From positions 310,001-374,000 of the forward strand of contig CBDHHF010000035.1 of the NCBI GenBank assembly GCA_965263205.1: 64,000 bases of DNA, read 5' to 3'. Source of the stretch: JBCCIM01 sp965263205. Its GTDB lineage: Bacteria > Bacteroidota > Rhodothermia > Rhodothermales > JAHQVL01. Numbering within the stretch: position 1 is the stretch's first letter; every line of letters starts with the position of its first letter. Below are positions 9,101-18,225 of the stretch, piece by piece. The position numbers were made by a program, and so were the translations under genes. A model generated the notes under the pieces. It was given only the letters and a program-made list of their open reading frames with translations. It was not told the origin of the DNA and did not search any database.

Positions 9101-9406
9101 GTTATTCGGGTCGATGGTGATGGCTCCAGTGGAATACGAACCCTGGCCTTCAAATATGGAATTCCAGGTTGTACCGGAGTTGGTTGTTTTCCATACACCA
9201 CCTGAGCCAACAGCGATATACCAGACATTGTTGTTTTCCGGGTGGATGGCCATATCAGCAATACGCCCGGACGGAAATGCCGGCCCGATATTTCGAAATT
9301 CGAGCGCGCTAAAATCCAGGTCAGAAACCGCCGTGCCCCCATCCTGGGCAGCACTCGGAGAAGAGAGAAAAACGATACCAATAATAAAGAGGCCTAAAGC
9401 TTTCAT
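6188..9406 (-). CDS. Secreted VPS10/sortilin-like BNR-repeat protein
   Basis: 1072 residues from the ATG at 9406; the frame opens at a TTG 24 bases earlier, but the signal peptide (MKALGLFIIGIVFLSSPSAAQ) starts at the ATG. At least ten Asp-box motifs of the form S-x-D-x-G-x-x-W occur in order, for example SMDGGASWK, TVDGGETWT, STDGGETWV, SSDRGASWK and SEDDGASWR. They make one or two beta-propellers of the sortilin/BNR glycosyl-hydrolase-like type (residues ~40-740). A beta-sandwich-like region follows (YTVTVTQ), then a helical C-terminus (~930-1010). Proteins like this are common secreted proteins in Bacteroidota relatives. They are often annotated as glycosyl hydrolases, but catalysis is not established. 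The TAG stop lies in a dispersed repeat. Confidence 0.85.
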   Translation of the reverse strand: MKALGLFIIGIVFLSSPSAAQDGGTAVSDLDFSALEFRNIGPAFPSGRIADMAIHPENNNVWYIAVGSGGVWKTTNSGTTWNSIFEGQGSYSTGAITIDPNNPHIIWVGTGENVGGRHVAYGDGIYRSMDGGASWKNLGLKTSEHISKIVVHPENSDVVWVASQGPLWSAGGERGIYKTVDGGETWTRTLGDDEWVGATDLVIDPRDPDVLYAATWQRHRNVAAYMGGGPGSGLHKSTDGGETWVELTKGIPKSNLGKIGLAISYHNPDQLYAAIELDRRSGGVYMSSDRGASWKKMSDTVSGATGPHYYQELYTSPHAEGRLYLMDVRVQISEDHGKTFRRLNESDKHSDNHAIAFREDDPNYILMGTDGGIYESFDNAATWKFVENLALTQYYKVAVDDALPFYNVYGGTQDNGSHGGPSRTDNRHGIRNADWFKTLGADGHQSAVEPGNPNIIYAETQQGGLHRVDRVTGEQVYIQPQSLDGTFERFNWDAPIKVSPHAPATLYFGSQHVWKSTDRGDSWTQLSDDLTRNQERLTLPIMGRTQSWDNAWDLFAMSKYNTITSLDESALVPGLLYVGTDDGLVQVSEDDGASWRAIEVGSMPGVPATAFVNHIYADLHDANTVYVVLDNHKYGDLNPYVLKSTNRGRNWTSLADDLPERTLMWRIVQDHVNPNLLFLAHEFGLSFSVDGGEAWMAFKGGLPTISFRDLTIQKRENDLVGASFGRSFFILDDYSPLRDINASLLAQDAHLFPVKDALLYVPRDVVGNSVGSNYYTAPNPDYGAVFTYYLKDSWESMKAKRKAQEKEAGDGDIPFPGWDALEAESEEVADKIELVVRDANGDVVNRVKGSTKKGLHRVAWNLRHTNKAPIEPGESSSNNGFLVTPGVYTVTVTQTSKGVMTDLTDPVTFNVVPLHEPTLDGASPEAIIAFREKMDAFRADLAVFNKELEDHQDLIDAMQAAHARAEQPDAALVTQLHAARQTLLDIEQAMQGYSVKGSVGEPNPPSPQSRMFVGFRGLSTTYGPTPTHEAAVNKGIEDLAALQADLDAFAGTVPALRAALDATGAPQITSGN

Positions 9407-9470
9407 AAGCGGCGGGGATACGTGATACAAAGACGCGTGGTGGACGCGTGAGAAACAGCAAAAGATACAA

Positions 9471-9494
9471 TAAAAAATGGGTTTAAAAACCCAT
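9471..9494 (-). terminator. Terminator of the ABC exporter operon
   Basis: ATGGGTTT and its exact complement AAACCCAT enclose two bases. On the minus strand the hairpin is followed by TTTTTTATTG, giving an intrinsic terminator 45 bp after the stop of the second permease. Confidence 0.75.
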
Positions 9495-9538
9495 CAATCG
9501 ACATGGCTTCCCAGTCCCCCTTCACGCAAAGGCAGGGC

Positions 9539-10795
9539 TTAGTATATCACCGCACATGGCGCAAACTGCGGCAATTCTGCCATCTTCTCCTGGGAAAACG
9601 CTTCATCACCAAACATCATTTCGTAATGGAAGTGCCGGATGCTGCCGTGGAAATCGCGTACACAATCCATGTAGTGAAGATGCTGCGTCACATCTGTTTG
9701 GGCGGTACGGGTGAGCCAGCGATCAATGAGTAGCGGAGGCGAGAACAACGCAATCACACCCATGTGTTGATCACGCTTTACAATGCCGTCGTAGAGCGCA
9801 GTTGACAAAGGCGCCGCTACCTGGTCTCCCACTTGCTGGAAAGCATAGTACCATTTCCATTCAAACCCCTCGTCCCCAACAGCCGTCTTTCCGATCCATT
9901 GCGGGTGTTCTTCCACAAACCGATCCATGGTGGCTTCGGGAGGCAGGTCCCACGCATCGTTCACGGTCTCCCTTTGGGTTAACAAAAGTTCACCGCCATC
10001 CGGCACCGCTACCAATTGCTCCGTTGCAAATTTTCCTATAACTGGGATCAGGGTCGTAAACAAGAGCCAAAGACCAAACAAGCTTGCTGCTGCTGTTACG
10101 CTCTCGATGTTTTTGCTGGTAATGAAGCGACAAACAAGCAGCCAAAAGACCACATATAAAAGAATTGCCAGCACGATGGGCAAGCCGGCCCCCAGTGTTG
10201 CAGATGATAACAGCAGCGCAATCAAAAACGGGATGATAACAGCTCCCAAAAGCAGCAACGCCCGGGCACTGGCGCGATGAAACAGCACGCTACCACTACG
10301 ACTCGTTGCAGTGAGTAACTCCAGGCGCGCTTCCCTGCGCTCGCGCGCTTCCAGGTCAAAGAGCAAGCCGATCAACAACAGGGGCAATACAATTGAGATG
10401 AGGTAGGCAAAGTCTATTTTTCCCAGATAGGAAAGCTCGGGATTGCCGGGGTCGTTTTCATAAATCTGCCCCTCGAGCGCAAGCATGCGAACACGGTGTT
10501 TCCAGGGCAATTCATAGCGCGAACCCAACGCAACAAACGCCAGTTCAGATGGCGGGTCGTAGGTGAGGTGAAAAATGTAGTATGCTGCGCTTCCGGGATC
10601 ACCCTGTGCAGGCATCACATAAGCCTGATCAGCGGCTGTTTCAGCCTTTAACATTTCCAGTTGAGCTTCCTGGTGCTCCACTGCGAGGATGCCATTAACA
10701 AGCGCAAGGCCCGACAGCAAAAACGCGATCAACAGCGTCCATCGCACAACGCTTTCTTTCAGGCAAAACCGAATTTCGCGTACTAAATCAGCCAT
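9539..10795 (-). CDS. ABC-2 type permease, DUF3526-like, second subunit
   Basis: 418 residues from the ATG at 10795. The ATG overlaps the TGA of the upstream permease by 8 bp (ATGGCTGA), which implies coupled translation. The first membrane segment (about residues 20-40) is followed by a ~90-residue extracytoplasmic loop. A cluster of four or five segments comes next (residues ~130-255), including LDLEARERREARLELL-like cytoplasmic residues typical of ABC-2 exporters. A second large loop fills most of the C-terminal part, with the last segment near IALFSPPLLIDRW. This layout matches DUF3526 permeases of Bacteroidota, which pair as two related subunits with one ATPase. The substrate is unknown; the TonB receptor upstream hints at metal or siderophore context. 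Confidence 0.8.
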   Translation of the reverse strand: MADLVREIRFCLKESVVRWTLLIAFLLSGLALVNGILAVEHQEAQLEMLKAETAADQAYVMPAQGDPGSAAYYIFHLTYDPPSELAFVALGSRYELPWKHRVRMLALEGQIYENDPGNPELSYLGKIDFAYLISIVLPLLLIGLLFDLEARERREARLELLTATSRSGSVLFHRASARALLLLGAVIIPFLIALLLSSATLGAGLPIVLAILLYVVFWLLVCRFITSKNIESVTAAASLFGLWLLFTTLIPVIGKFATEQLVAVPDGGELLLTQRETVNDAWDLPPEATMDRFVEEHPQWIGKTAVGDEGFEWKWYYAFQQVGDQVAAPLSTALYDGIVKRDQHMGVIALFSPPLLIDRWLTRTAQTDVTQHLHYMDCVRDFHGSIRHFHYEMMFGDEAFSQEKMAELPQFAPCAVIY

Positions 10796-12242
10796 TTTTC
10801 TCTCTAAAAAGTCGTTTTGTACCAGACACGCCAAAGAACGTGGCGCCCATCCACCAGAAAAACAAAATCAAGAGCTGCGGCAAGCTCTCCAACAGGCGAT
10901 CAGAGGTAGCATTGGGCTGCCAGGGAAACGTTGCCAAAAGCCGCCAATTTTCTGCACTCACCCGCGCACGCTTGTTGCCTTCTTCGCCTTCGCTGCGTCG
11001 GATGTCATCAGCATACGACAGCTCATGCACGTGCAACTCGTTGAGCTTCTGCACAAAATCAAAGCGCAACGCCTCTGCGTCGCGCAGGAAGCGGTGGTGC
11101 TGTTTGAGGTCAGTGCTCGCCAGTTGAACAGAGAAAGCCTTGGCCGCAAGCGCCGGCGACAACGGACTCATCCAACGCACCAGGTTCGACTGCGCAAGCT
11201 CCTGCGCCATCCGTTCATCAGCAAATTCGTTCAGGATATCCGTCAGGGTGGCCTCGCTGTTACTGGCAACAATCCCGCGAAAGTTAACCGGCAGATCCTC
11301 GATATGCTCTACATTGTATTGTGCCAAAATCTGCGCGCGCAGCTGTTGAAACGCAGGGTCGTTTGCGTTATGCCCATCACCCTCTTCCCGTAAAGCACGG
11401 GTGACTTCCATGTCTTTCACAATTTTGCCATCCAAAGGCAGGGCTGTATTTGCGACCGTACCGGCCAGCCGGGGCATAATCACGCAGAGCAATATCCAAC
11501 TGGCTAACAGCAGCGACAATGACAACGCAGAACGCCTTGTCCAGGCAGAAACGGCCGTGATCAGGCTCGACCAACAAACGAGGTAAAGCACGTATCCCAG
11601 TAAAAACACCACGACAATACCCACGCCTTCCCCTTGTAACACGGCTAAAATCAACGCAATACCAAGGGGTATCAACGCAACCAATGCAACGGTTGACAAA
11701 GCCAACGTTTTACCAAGCCACAACTCGATGGGCGAGACGGTGCTTGTAACCAGCAGATAGTCGGTTTTCCCCTCGCGTTCCCGTGAGATGGTTGCAAACC
11801 CGATGATAATCAAAAGCAGTGGCACCAGAATCTGGTAGGCAAACGCCGGCGTCAATTGCGCAAACGGTCCCGCCTGGGCAGCCGCGTATTGCGGCGAGAA
11901 TACGGCCGAGTTTTGCCGGTGCCCTTCCAAAAACATGATGGTACCCGTGTGCACATCCACCCCCGGATCGATAATCGCCAGCGGTGCCGGCGCACGGAAC
12001 ACGTAGTGCCCATAATGCACCATCCGATGCGGGTGACGATCAGGCTGCTCTTTAAACGTATCTTCAGCGCTAGTCTGGAAGTTTTCCCGCAACGCACGCT
12101 CAGACTCAACCTGCACCACCGTAGAAATAGTTGAGGCAATGACAAGCAGTAACAATGCCAGCCCTGCAAGCACACCCAACCGGGAACGGCGCCAATAGCG
12201 CCATTCCTCTTTAGCAATAATCAGAACAGATTGCATGTTCAT
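10788..12242 (-). CDS. ABC-2 type permease, DUF3526-like, first subunit
   Basis: 484 residues. Start codon overlaps the stop of the ATPase gene by 4 bp (ATGA). An N-terminal segment (residues ~22-42) precedes a periplasmic loop of about 95 residues. The membrane core follows: LVPLLLIIIGFATISREREGKTDYLL, in which the cytoplasmic EREGKT-type loop is a hallmark of ABC-2 exporter permeases that couple to the ATPase. After further segments comes a second long loop (residues ~275-440) and a final segment LLILFFWWMGATFFG. It is a paralogue of the next gene in layout. Together with the ATPase it should form a complete exporter. Confidence 0.85.
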   Translation of the reverse strand: MNMQSVLIIAKEEWRYWRRSRLGVLAGLALLLLVIASTISTVVQVESERALRENFQTSAEDTFKEQPDRHPHRMVHYGHYVFRAPAPLAIIDPGVDVHTGTIMFLEGHRQNSAVFSPQYAAAQAGPFAQLTPAFAYQILVPLLLIIIGFATISREREGKTDYLLVTSTVSPIELWLGKTLALSTVALVALIPLGIALILAVLQGEGVGIVVVFLLGYVLYLVCWSSLITAVSAWTRRSALSLSLLLASWILLCVIMPRLAGTVANTALPLDGKIVKDMEVTRALREEGDGHNANDPAFQQLRAQILAQYNVEHIEDLPVNFRGIVASNSEATLTDILNEFADERMAQELAQSNLVRWMSPLSPALAAKAFSVQLASTDLKQHHRFLRDAEALRFDFVQKLNELHVHELSYADDIRRSEGEEGNKRARVSAENWRLLATFPWQPNATSDRLLESLPQLLILFFWWMGATFFGVSGTKRLFREKNG

Positions 12243-12973
12243 GAGCTGGTTACCAATTGACTATGTTCAGCAAACGTTTGATGCAAAGCTTCCGCCGAGA
12301 TCTGGCCGCCTTCCGGCGCTTCAAACATGCCCACCATCTGCCCCTGCTGGAGCAATCCGACGCGACGTGCCACGTGGCAAGCACCATATACATCGTGGGT
12401 TACCATCAATACCGTTGTGCCGGCCTCGGACAGTTTCATCAGGATGGCGTTGAACTCATCTATAGCCACAGGATCGAGCCCAGAGGTTGGCTCATCCAGC
12501 AAAAGCACCGGCGTTTTGCGCAATACTGCAAGCGCAATGGCGACCTTTTGCCGCATCCCTTTTGAGTACGAATCGAGTCTACGCGACCTGGCTTCCCTGG
12601 CAAGGCTGACGGTGTCCAACGCGTGTTCAATCTCATCGGATGAGCGCTTAACGCCAGCCAGCGAGAGGAAATAGGCAAGGTTCTCTCGTGCAGAAAGATG
12701 CGCGTACAGGCTGGCAGCTTCGGGTAGATACGCCGTTTGCTGCCGGATAGCTGCTTTGTTCTCCTGTACATCGAGACCGTTGATGCTTACCGTGCCGGCG
12801 GTGGGTGTAATGAAGCCGAGGAAGGTCAATAGCGTGGTCGACTTGCCGGCGCCGTTCCCGCCGAGCAGCGCAAACACTTCGCCCGCCCCCACACTAAAGC
12901 TAACATCGTTGAGCACCTGCCGGCCACCGCGGTCAACACAAAGGCCCTGTGCTGTGAGTACTGATTTGTTCAT
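12239..12973 (-). CDS. ABC transporter ATP-binding protein
   Basis: 244 residues. Walker A GGNGAGKST at residues 38-46, signature SYSKGMRQK near 136, Walker B LLLDEPTSGLD near 157-166, and switch histidine in MVTHD near 192. All are intact, so the protein should hydrolyse ATP. The signature variant SKGMRQK is typical of ATPases that serve ABC-2 exporters (CcmA/NatA type). It is the first gene of a tightly overlapping three-gene operon with the two DUF3526-like permeases. It lies downstream of the TonB receptor, separated from it by a hairpin terminator, so it probably also has its own promoter. Confidence 0.9.
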   Translation of the reverse strand: MNKSVLTAQGLCVDRGGRQVLNDVSFSVGAGEVFALLGGNGAGKSTTLLTFLGFITPTAGTVSINGLDVQENKAAIRQQTAYLPEAASLYAHLSARENLAYFLSLAGVKRSSDEIEHALDTVSLAREARSRRLDSYSKGMRQKVAIALAVLRKTPVLLLDEPTSGLDPVAIDEFNAILMKLSEAGTTVLMVTHDVYGACHVARRVGLLQQGQMVGMFEAPEGGQISAEALHQTFAEHSQLVTSS

Positions 12974-12987
12974 ATTGATCTACTTAA

Positions 12988-13044
12988 AACCAAAAAGATC
13001 AGTACAACCATCGCCCTGCACATACCGGCGAGCGATGGTTGTAC
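12988..13044 (-). terminator. Terminator after the TonB receptor gene
   Basis: GTACAACCATCGC (13002-13014) and its exact complement (13032-13044) enclose a 17-base loop. On the minus strand the hairpin is followed by TGATCTTTTTGG. It lies 16 bp past the stop codon (13060) of the corrected receptor frame, which supports that frame as the original. Confidence 0.7.
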
Positions 13045-13059
13045 GTCTTTGCACGGGTA

Positions 13060-15550
13060 CTAGAATTTGTACGTGACGGTCAACAAGACATTTCGGGGAG
13101 CACCCGGTGCCAGTCTGAACTGGTTGAGTGCACCGGCCCAGTAGTTTTTGTCTGTGATGTTGTTCACCTTCAGGATCAACTGCAGGTTCGAGTTGACCGG
13201 GCGGTAATAAATCGCGCCATCCAGTACGGTATACTCTGGCAACAAGCAGACGGCCGTCTGCAGAATAAGCATACCATGAGTATTTGTCACCACTGTGCTG
13301 GAGACCGAGCCCAATACCAACGCCTTTCAACACCTCACCGGTGAAGTCATACCGTCCCCAGAAGTTAGCGCTGTGCCGAGGTGCAGCACCGATCCGCTCG
13401 CCCACAAATTCAGGGTCGCCATGCTCTAACACCTCCGTATCGGCAAACGAGTACGAGGCCAACAGTTGGAAGTTTGGTTGTACGTAGCCTGAAAAATCCA
13501 ACTCAAATCCGCGGCTTTGCTGCTCACCGGTTTCGATCAGGTTTTCCAAATCGTACGGATCACCAGACAATACATTGCGTTGCGTGATGGCAAACAATGC
13601 CAGATTGCCTTTCAGTCTGCCGTTAAAAAACGAGCCTTTAAAACCAAGCTCTGTCAGGTCGCTTTCGAGTGGATCGAAGTTGCCCGGGGAAGCAGCCCAA
13701 AAGTGGCCTTCCGTGGCAGGAGAAAGCGTCACCGTATTGGTTTGCGGCTGGAAGCCTTCGAGGTAGGTCCCATAGACGCTCAGGTTTTGGGTGAGTGCAT
13801 AGGTCAGACCTATACGAGGGATAAAGGCTTCGTCGTTAAACTCCTGCTCATTGCCATCAAAATCAAAGATGTCGGTGAACCACTCGTATCTAAGATTCAG
13901 CAAGGTGGAGAGCTTGCCGATTTTGAGTTGATTCTGTACGTAGATGCCGGCGGTTGTTGTCAGATTCGCCGGGATCTCAAACTCACCAAACACATAGTCT
14001 TTGGTCACCCGAATACCATTCGATGGGTTGGACAGATCAAAGTGTGGGACGTTGGGACGCGGCATCACAACCCCATCTACCGTCATGGTTTGGAAGGCAT
14101 CTGGATTTGAAGGATCGAAGTTACCTACAGAGCCATCCGTTCTCAGGTAGCGGCGCGCGGTATTTTGTCCCCCACCAATGGTCCGCTCCCAGCGGCTGCC
14201 ATCATACCCAATCAACACTTTGTTTTTGATGGTCTCATTTTCCAGGTCGAAGTTCAAAAACAGATTGATGTTGTCCGTATCCCAGAACTGCTGCCGCTCT
14301 ACATAGCGCATAGCAGCAAGCGTTGGAATCGCGTTACCTTCGATGTCCACAGCGGCCCGGTTCTCCGTACGGTGCTCCGCGAGATCTTCATTCCAGGTCT
14401 GCTTCATGTACGACGCGTTGAAGTGCACGTTTTTGGCAAACGTCTTGGCAAAACTCGCCATCAACATGAGTTCGCGCGACTTGTAAAAGTCGTTAGACGC
14501 GCCCACATTGGTAGACCGGGATGTGCTGTTCAAATCAAATTCGCCGTTGATCCGGCCAAAAATGGGCTGCCCACGATCAAGATTTCCAACCCCGCTGCTG
14601 TAAATCATTTCTGCATTCAGCGCGGTGGTGCTGTTGGGCAAATAGCTAATGGAAGGTGTGATCAGGAACGCGTTGTTCTGCACCAGATCGCGGAACGATT
14701 GCGCTTCCTGAAATGCTGCGTTGAAGCGATAAAGCAGTGTTTTTTCACTATTGAGCGGCCCCGTAAAATCTGCCGCCCCCCGAATTGTGGAGAAACCACC
14801 AGTTGTCAACGACACTTCGCTTCTTGCTTCATCCAGCGGCTTTTTGGTTACAATATTTACCGTACCACCTGGATCTGCACTGGAGAAGGTAACTGAGGAG
14901 GGACCTTTGATGACTTCTACCCGCTCGATGTGGGAGGTGATCGGCTGGAGGAAGTAATACTGCCGGGTTCTCATCCCGTTAATGGATTGCCCATCCTCAG
15001 ACTGGGTGATACCACGAATGTTAAAGTGGTTGTAATCGCCCGTGGAGGTCACGCTGCTTACAGCTTTTACAGCGTCGGCCAGTTGGAAGGCCTGCCGGTC
15101 GCTGATAAACTCTTTGGTCACCGACGCGATGGCCTGCGGCAACTCCCGGTTGCTGATGGCCACCTTGGTTGCAGAAAACGAATAATCGCTGTTGTAGTCC
15201 GTACGCGCGCGGCCTACAATCTCAACCGACTGCAGCAACAAGTTATCTTCTTCGAGGCGAATGTCGCCGAGGTTGGTCGTTGCGTCGATCTGCAAGGCGT
15301 TTTGGTAGGTAGCAAAACCCAGGAATCTAATTTCAAGATCGTACGCCCCGGCTGTCTCCACAACAATGGTGAAGTCGCCGTTGGCGTCGGTGGTGGTGCC
15401 CACCTGGCCGGCTTCATTGTCGAGGGTCACGGTGGCACCCTGTAAAAAGGCACCGTTGGGGTCGAGGACCGTGCCGGTCAACTCAAGTTGGGCGAACGCT
15501 TGGTTTGATACAAAAAGCGTTGCCAGGAGAAGTAGTAGTTTAAGTTTCAT
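13060..15550 (-). CDS. TonB-dependent siderophore-type receptor, frameshifted near C-terminus
   Basis: Outer-membrane receptor of about 830 residues. A signal peptide (MKLKLLLLLATLFVSNQAFAQ) is followed by a carboxypeptidase-like regulatory domain (residues ~22-105). Then comes the plug (~125-235, with IRGITQSEDGQSINGMRTRQ and IERVEVIKGPSSV), and a beta-barrel; the family is TIGR01783-like siderophore receptors. The open frame runs on to 12980, but after about 13245 its residues stop resembling a barrel. The adjacent frame gives LPEYTVLDGAIYY, LKVNNITDKNYW and a terminal TVTYKF*, the expected barrel end with C-terminal Phe. One extra base in 13236-13250 (near GACGGCCGTCTGC on the minus strand) explains this. 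It may be a sequencing error or a real inactivating change. It could supply substrate-related signalling to the ABC genes downstream. Confidence 0.85.
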
Positions 15551-15821
15551 ACCGATTTATTTCATGAAGGCCATCACAAACAGTGGTGTATTTGGCCAGT
15601 GGGTGATTGTAAAAAGGTGGATGTACGTGGTTGGTGGAAACGGCTTCTTTACACCAGACGCACTGTGGTGGCGTATGAGCAACGAGCTCGATACGTATGC
15701 GCGTGGAATAGCCAAAGGATTTTAAAAGGATCGAATCCGAAGTACCATCAAAAGGCTCCGGGCAAGATTACCTAGATCGATCTGATCAATTTGCACCATG
15801 CGTGTAACAGGACACGATCTG

Positions 15822-16184
15822 CTAGATTTCGACAGACATAGCGGCTGGAATCGACCAACTGAAGGCAGGCGGTGCTCTTAGGCGGGTTGGCAGGCGAAGG
15901 CGTAGATCAGGATGGAGAACTGTTGTTGGTTCGATACTTCCGGGCAGGAGTGCCGGCACAAGGGAAGCGTCAGTGGTAGCCGGGGCGACGAGCTGCGTTA
16001 CAGCATCGCAATACGGACAAAGTTCGTCTTCAGCCGAATGGAAGACAGCGAGATGCTCCGTGCTGTCTTCAACTTCTTCATGATGATCGTGGCTGAATGC
16101 ATGCAACACCGGATTCAACACCAAAGCCAGCGCAGCCCACAAGAGCAGCGTAGCAAAGCGGTATTGAATCGGGGGTGAGGGCAT
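15822..16184 (-). CDS. Small His-rich CxxC protein (DUF2946-like)
   Basis: 120 residues. The N-terminal hydrophobic segment (FATLLLWAALALVLNPVLHAF) leads into a histidine cluster SHDHHEE. A CPYCDAVTQL motif follows near residue 57. After it the chain is Pro/Leu-rich (LHPDLRLRLPTRLRAPPAF). The order hydrophobic segment, His cluster, CPxC is that of DUF2946-like and related small proteins that often sit beside TonB receptors or copper genes, so a metal-related role is inferred. It lies 270 bp upstream of the TonB receptor on the same strand. No enzyme function is suggested. Confidence 0.55.
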   Translation of the reverse strand: MPSPPIQYRFATLLLWAALALVLNPVLHAFSHDHHEEVEDSTEHLAVFHSAEDELCPYCDAVTQLVAPATTDASLVPALLPGSIEPTTVLHPDLRLRLPTRLRAPPAFSWSIPAAMSVEI

Positions 16185-16321
16185 TTCGGGACATTATTAG
16201 CACAGCAGTGTGTATATTAATACATACCCTCTTAACTAGCAACAGCCAGGCGGTGCCCTCATCAAACCTTCAACAGATCGGTCAACTAAATATTAATTGT
16301 CAACGCTGATGGCTATTGGCT

Positions 16322-16906
16322 CTACCCACCCAGCAGCAACATAACCGCATCTACAGCTGCCATCGATTCTTCAGGATGCGGTCTTGTTTTCCCAAGCACG
16401 CGAAGACCGGTCATGGTTACATAGATGACGCGCGCGAGGGTTAGCAGGTCTTTATCGCTGGAAATTTGGCCGGCATCTACACCCTTCTGCAAGAAATCGC
16501 GCAAGATCGATTCCATGGCTTCTTTATGAGCGGCAATATCCTCTTTCAGCTTATCATCAAGTGGCAGGAGCTCCGTTGAGGTGTTAACAATGAAACACCC
16601 TTTGCAAGCAGGGTCTGCAAAATCATCGGACACAAGTTTCTCAAAGGCCATGCGCAGCCCAACCTTTACGTCTTCCTGGGTACGTAAAAAATCGACCAGG
16701 CCCTCCCTGTTGGAACGGCGATACAGTTCGAATGCACTGTAGTAGAGCTGCTTTTTCCCGCCGAAGGTATCGTAAAGGCTCGAACGGCTGATTCCCAGAT
16801 AATCCACAAGGTCCTGCACCGAAGTATCGTAATACCCCCGCTCCCAAAAAAGCAGCATGGCCTTTTCGAGGACTTCGTTCTGATCGAATAATTTTACTTT
16901 TGGCAT
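16322..16906 (-). CDS. TetR/AcrR family transcriptional regulator
   Basis: 194 residues. The N-terminal HTH is clear: VLEKAMLLFWERGYYDTSVQ, DLVDYLGISRSSLYDTFGGK and KQLYYSAFELY. The C-terminal ligand domain contains CKGCFIVNTSTEL, found in the TetR subgroup whose members control oxidoreductases or efflux genes. It lies downstream, on the same strand, of a three-gene envelope operon. That operon's promoter region has two palindromes of the GGAACGnnnnTTCC type expected for this regulator class, so this protein is the best candidate for binding them. No such palindrome lies in front of its own start. Confidence 0.9.
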   Translation of the reverse strand: MPKVKLFDQNEVLEKAMLLFWERGYYDTSVQDLVDYLGISRSSLYDTFGGKKQLYYSAFELYRRSNREGLVDFLRTQEDVKVGLRMAFEKLVSDDFADPACKGCFIVNTSTELLPLDDKLKEDIAAHKEAMESILRDFLQKGVDAGQISSDKDLLTLARVIYVTMTGLRVLGKTRPHPEESMAAVDAVMLLLGG

Positions 16907-17060
16907 GGCAACGGTGCCTGCTTATCGATGGCATCGCGTTGCGCTTCTATTCATCCCTTCTGCGCCATCGTGTACAAACTAACATATACGGTTACTTATG
17001 GGTAGCACACCAAACTTGCAATTTTTTAAAAGGTTCGAAGCACGCTAACCTGACAGGCAT

Positions 17061-18140
17061 TCATTCTCCAATTACAAATTCCACAGGGATGCGCTCCCCT
17101 TCCTTTTTGTATCGCAGACTGCCGGCTTTGTGATCAAACAGGCCATTGAGATTATTGCCGGCAGGATCTTCGAGCCGTGCATTTACCTGGAGCACATACG
17201 TCCCACTCACCCAGGGCTCCTCTGGCGCAAACATCCAGGCTGTCTCGTTTTCATCAAGCGTCACAGTGCCTGAAACAGGCGCTCCCGATGCAGTTGTCAG
17301 CGATATGCTGTTGTGCAGGGAGAGATAATCAACCACGTCTGAAAACCGGACGACAAAAGCAGAATGGCTCCGACTCTCTGGTATATCCAGCGTCCATCGA
17401 TCTACTGCAGGAGGCAACCGGTCTTCCGCTGTTACATGGATCGCTTTACGGAAGGTATCCACCATCGCTACACCATGAACATCTTTTAATCCTTCCACCT
17501 CCAGGGTATACGAACGGCCGGCACGTAGCGCACGCCCATAGCGGCCATGCGCCTCCAATCCGGTTTTTACACGGGCTGGGTCGAAGAGCAGCGTAAGCTG
17601 GGTTTGGTCAGCGTTCCAAAGCTCGTACACATTGTTAAAAATGGCATTGGCAACCTCCCCACCCTCCTCATCGATAATACGGATTCGCTCCAGATTCCCG
17701 GTCGTGTTCATGGGCTGCGAAAACTGGACGTACATCCGCAGCAGGTTTTCCGGCAAGGCGTCGCGGGAAGGATAAAATTGCGTTATCCGGGGCGGCGAGC
17801 TCGATACAACAGCTCCTTCAATAAGGTGTTTGAACGAAGCGTCATCGATGGTTAAGAGGTACGACGTGTGGGTATCCAGTGGGAAAAGCGGAGCAAAAAC
17901 CAACCCGCCACCGGGTACGGTAACCAGTTCTCCAGCAACAGCCGGCTCATTGGGCGCCTGCAGTGCTTCGTCCCATACATACAGCTTTACATCACCCTCG
18001 TCGGAAAGGCTCGAAGGCGTCCAATGGTCCAGATACACCACGCCATCCTGGACGCGGATCTCCACGTCGCTGCTTGCCGGCTGACAGGCGCTTAACCCTG
18101 TCAGTACCAACACGCCAAGCATACATAGCGCTGTTCGCAT
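17061..18140 (-). CDS. Lipoprotein with Ig-like (Big_5-type) domains
   Basis: 359 residues. Signal peptide with lipobox LSAC, so the mature protein is lipid-anchored. Three beta-sandwich-like stretches are visible: around residues 30-115; 118-235, where PPRITQFYPSRDALPENLLRM and VQFSQPMN recall the SbsA/Big_5 Ig-like fold ('x-x-F-S-x-P-M'); and 250-345, with FVVRFSDVVDYLSL and GTYVLQVNARLEDPAGN, a second copy of the same fold. It is the last gene of the operon that starts with the alginate-export-like barrel. An adhesive or structural surface role is inferred; no catalytic motif is seen. Confidence 0.7.
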   Translation of the reverse strand: MRTALCMLGVLVLTGLSACQPASSDVEIRVQDGVVYLDHWTPSSLSDEGDVKLYVWDEALQAPNEPAVAGELVTVPGGGLVFAPLFPLDTHTSYLLTIDDASFKHLIEGAVVSSSPPRITQFYPSRDALPENLLRMYVQFSQPMNTTGNLERIRIIDEEGGEVANAIFNNVYELWNADQTQLTLLFDPARVKTGLEAHGRYGRALRAGRSYTLEVEGLKDVHGVAMVDTFRKAIHVTAEDRLPPAVDRWTLDIPESRSHSAFVVRFSDVVDYLSLHNSISLTTASGAPVSGTVTLDENETAWMFAPEEPWVSGTYVLQVNARLEDPAGNNLNGLFDHKAGSLRYKKEGERIPVEFVIGE

Positions 18141-18225
18141 GGTTCTACTCCGTTTACCCCAGATCTAGCAGGCGCCCCGGGTGGACGCATATCAACGGCA
18201 GTCCACCCGGGGCATCCAACAACTG

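Noticed and set aside
12980..13245. C-terminal extension of the TonB receptor in its open frame
   Set aside because: The residues are not barrel-like and run through the terminator; the adjacent frame gives the proper end.
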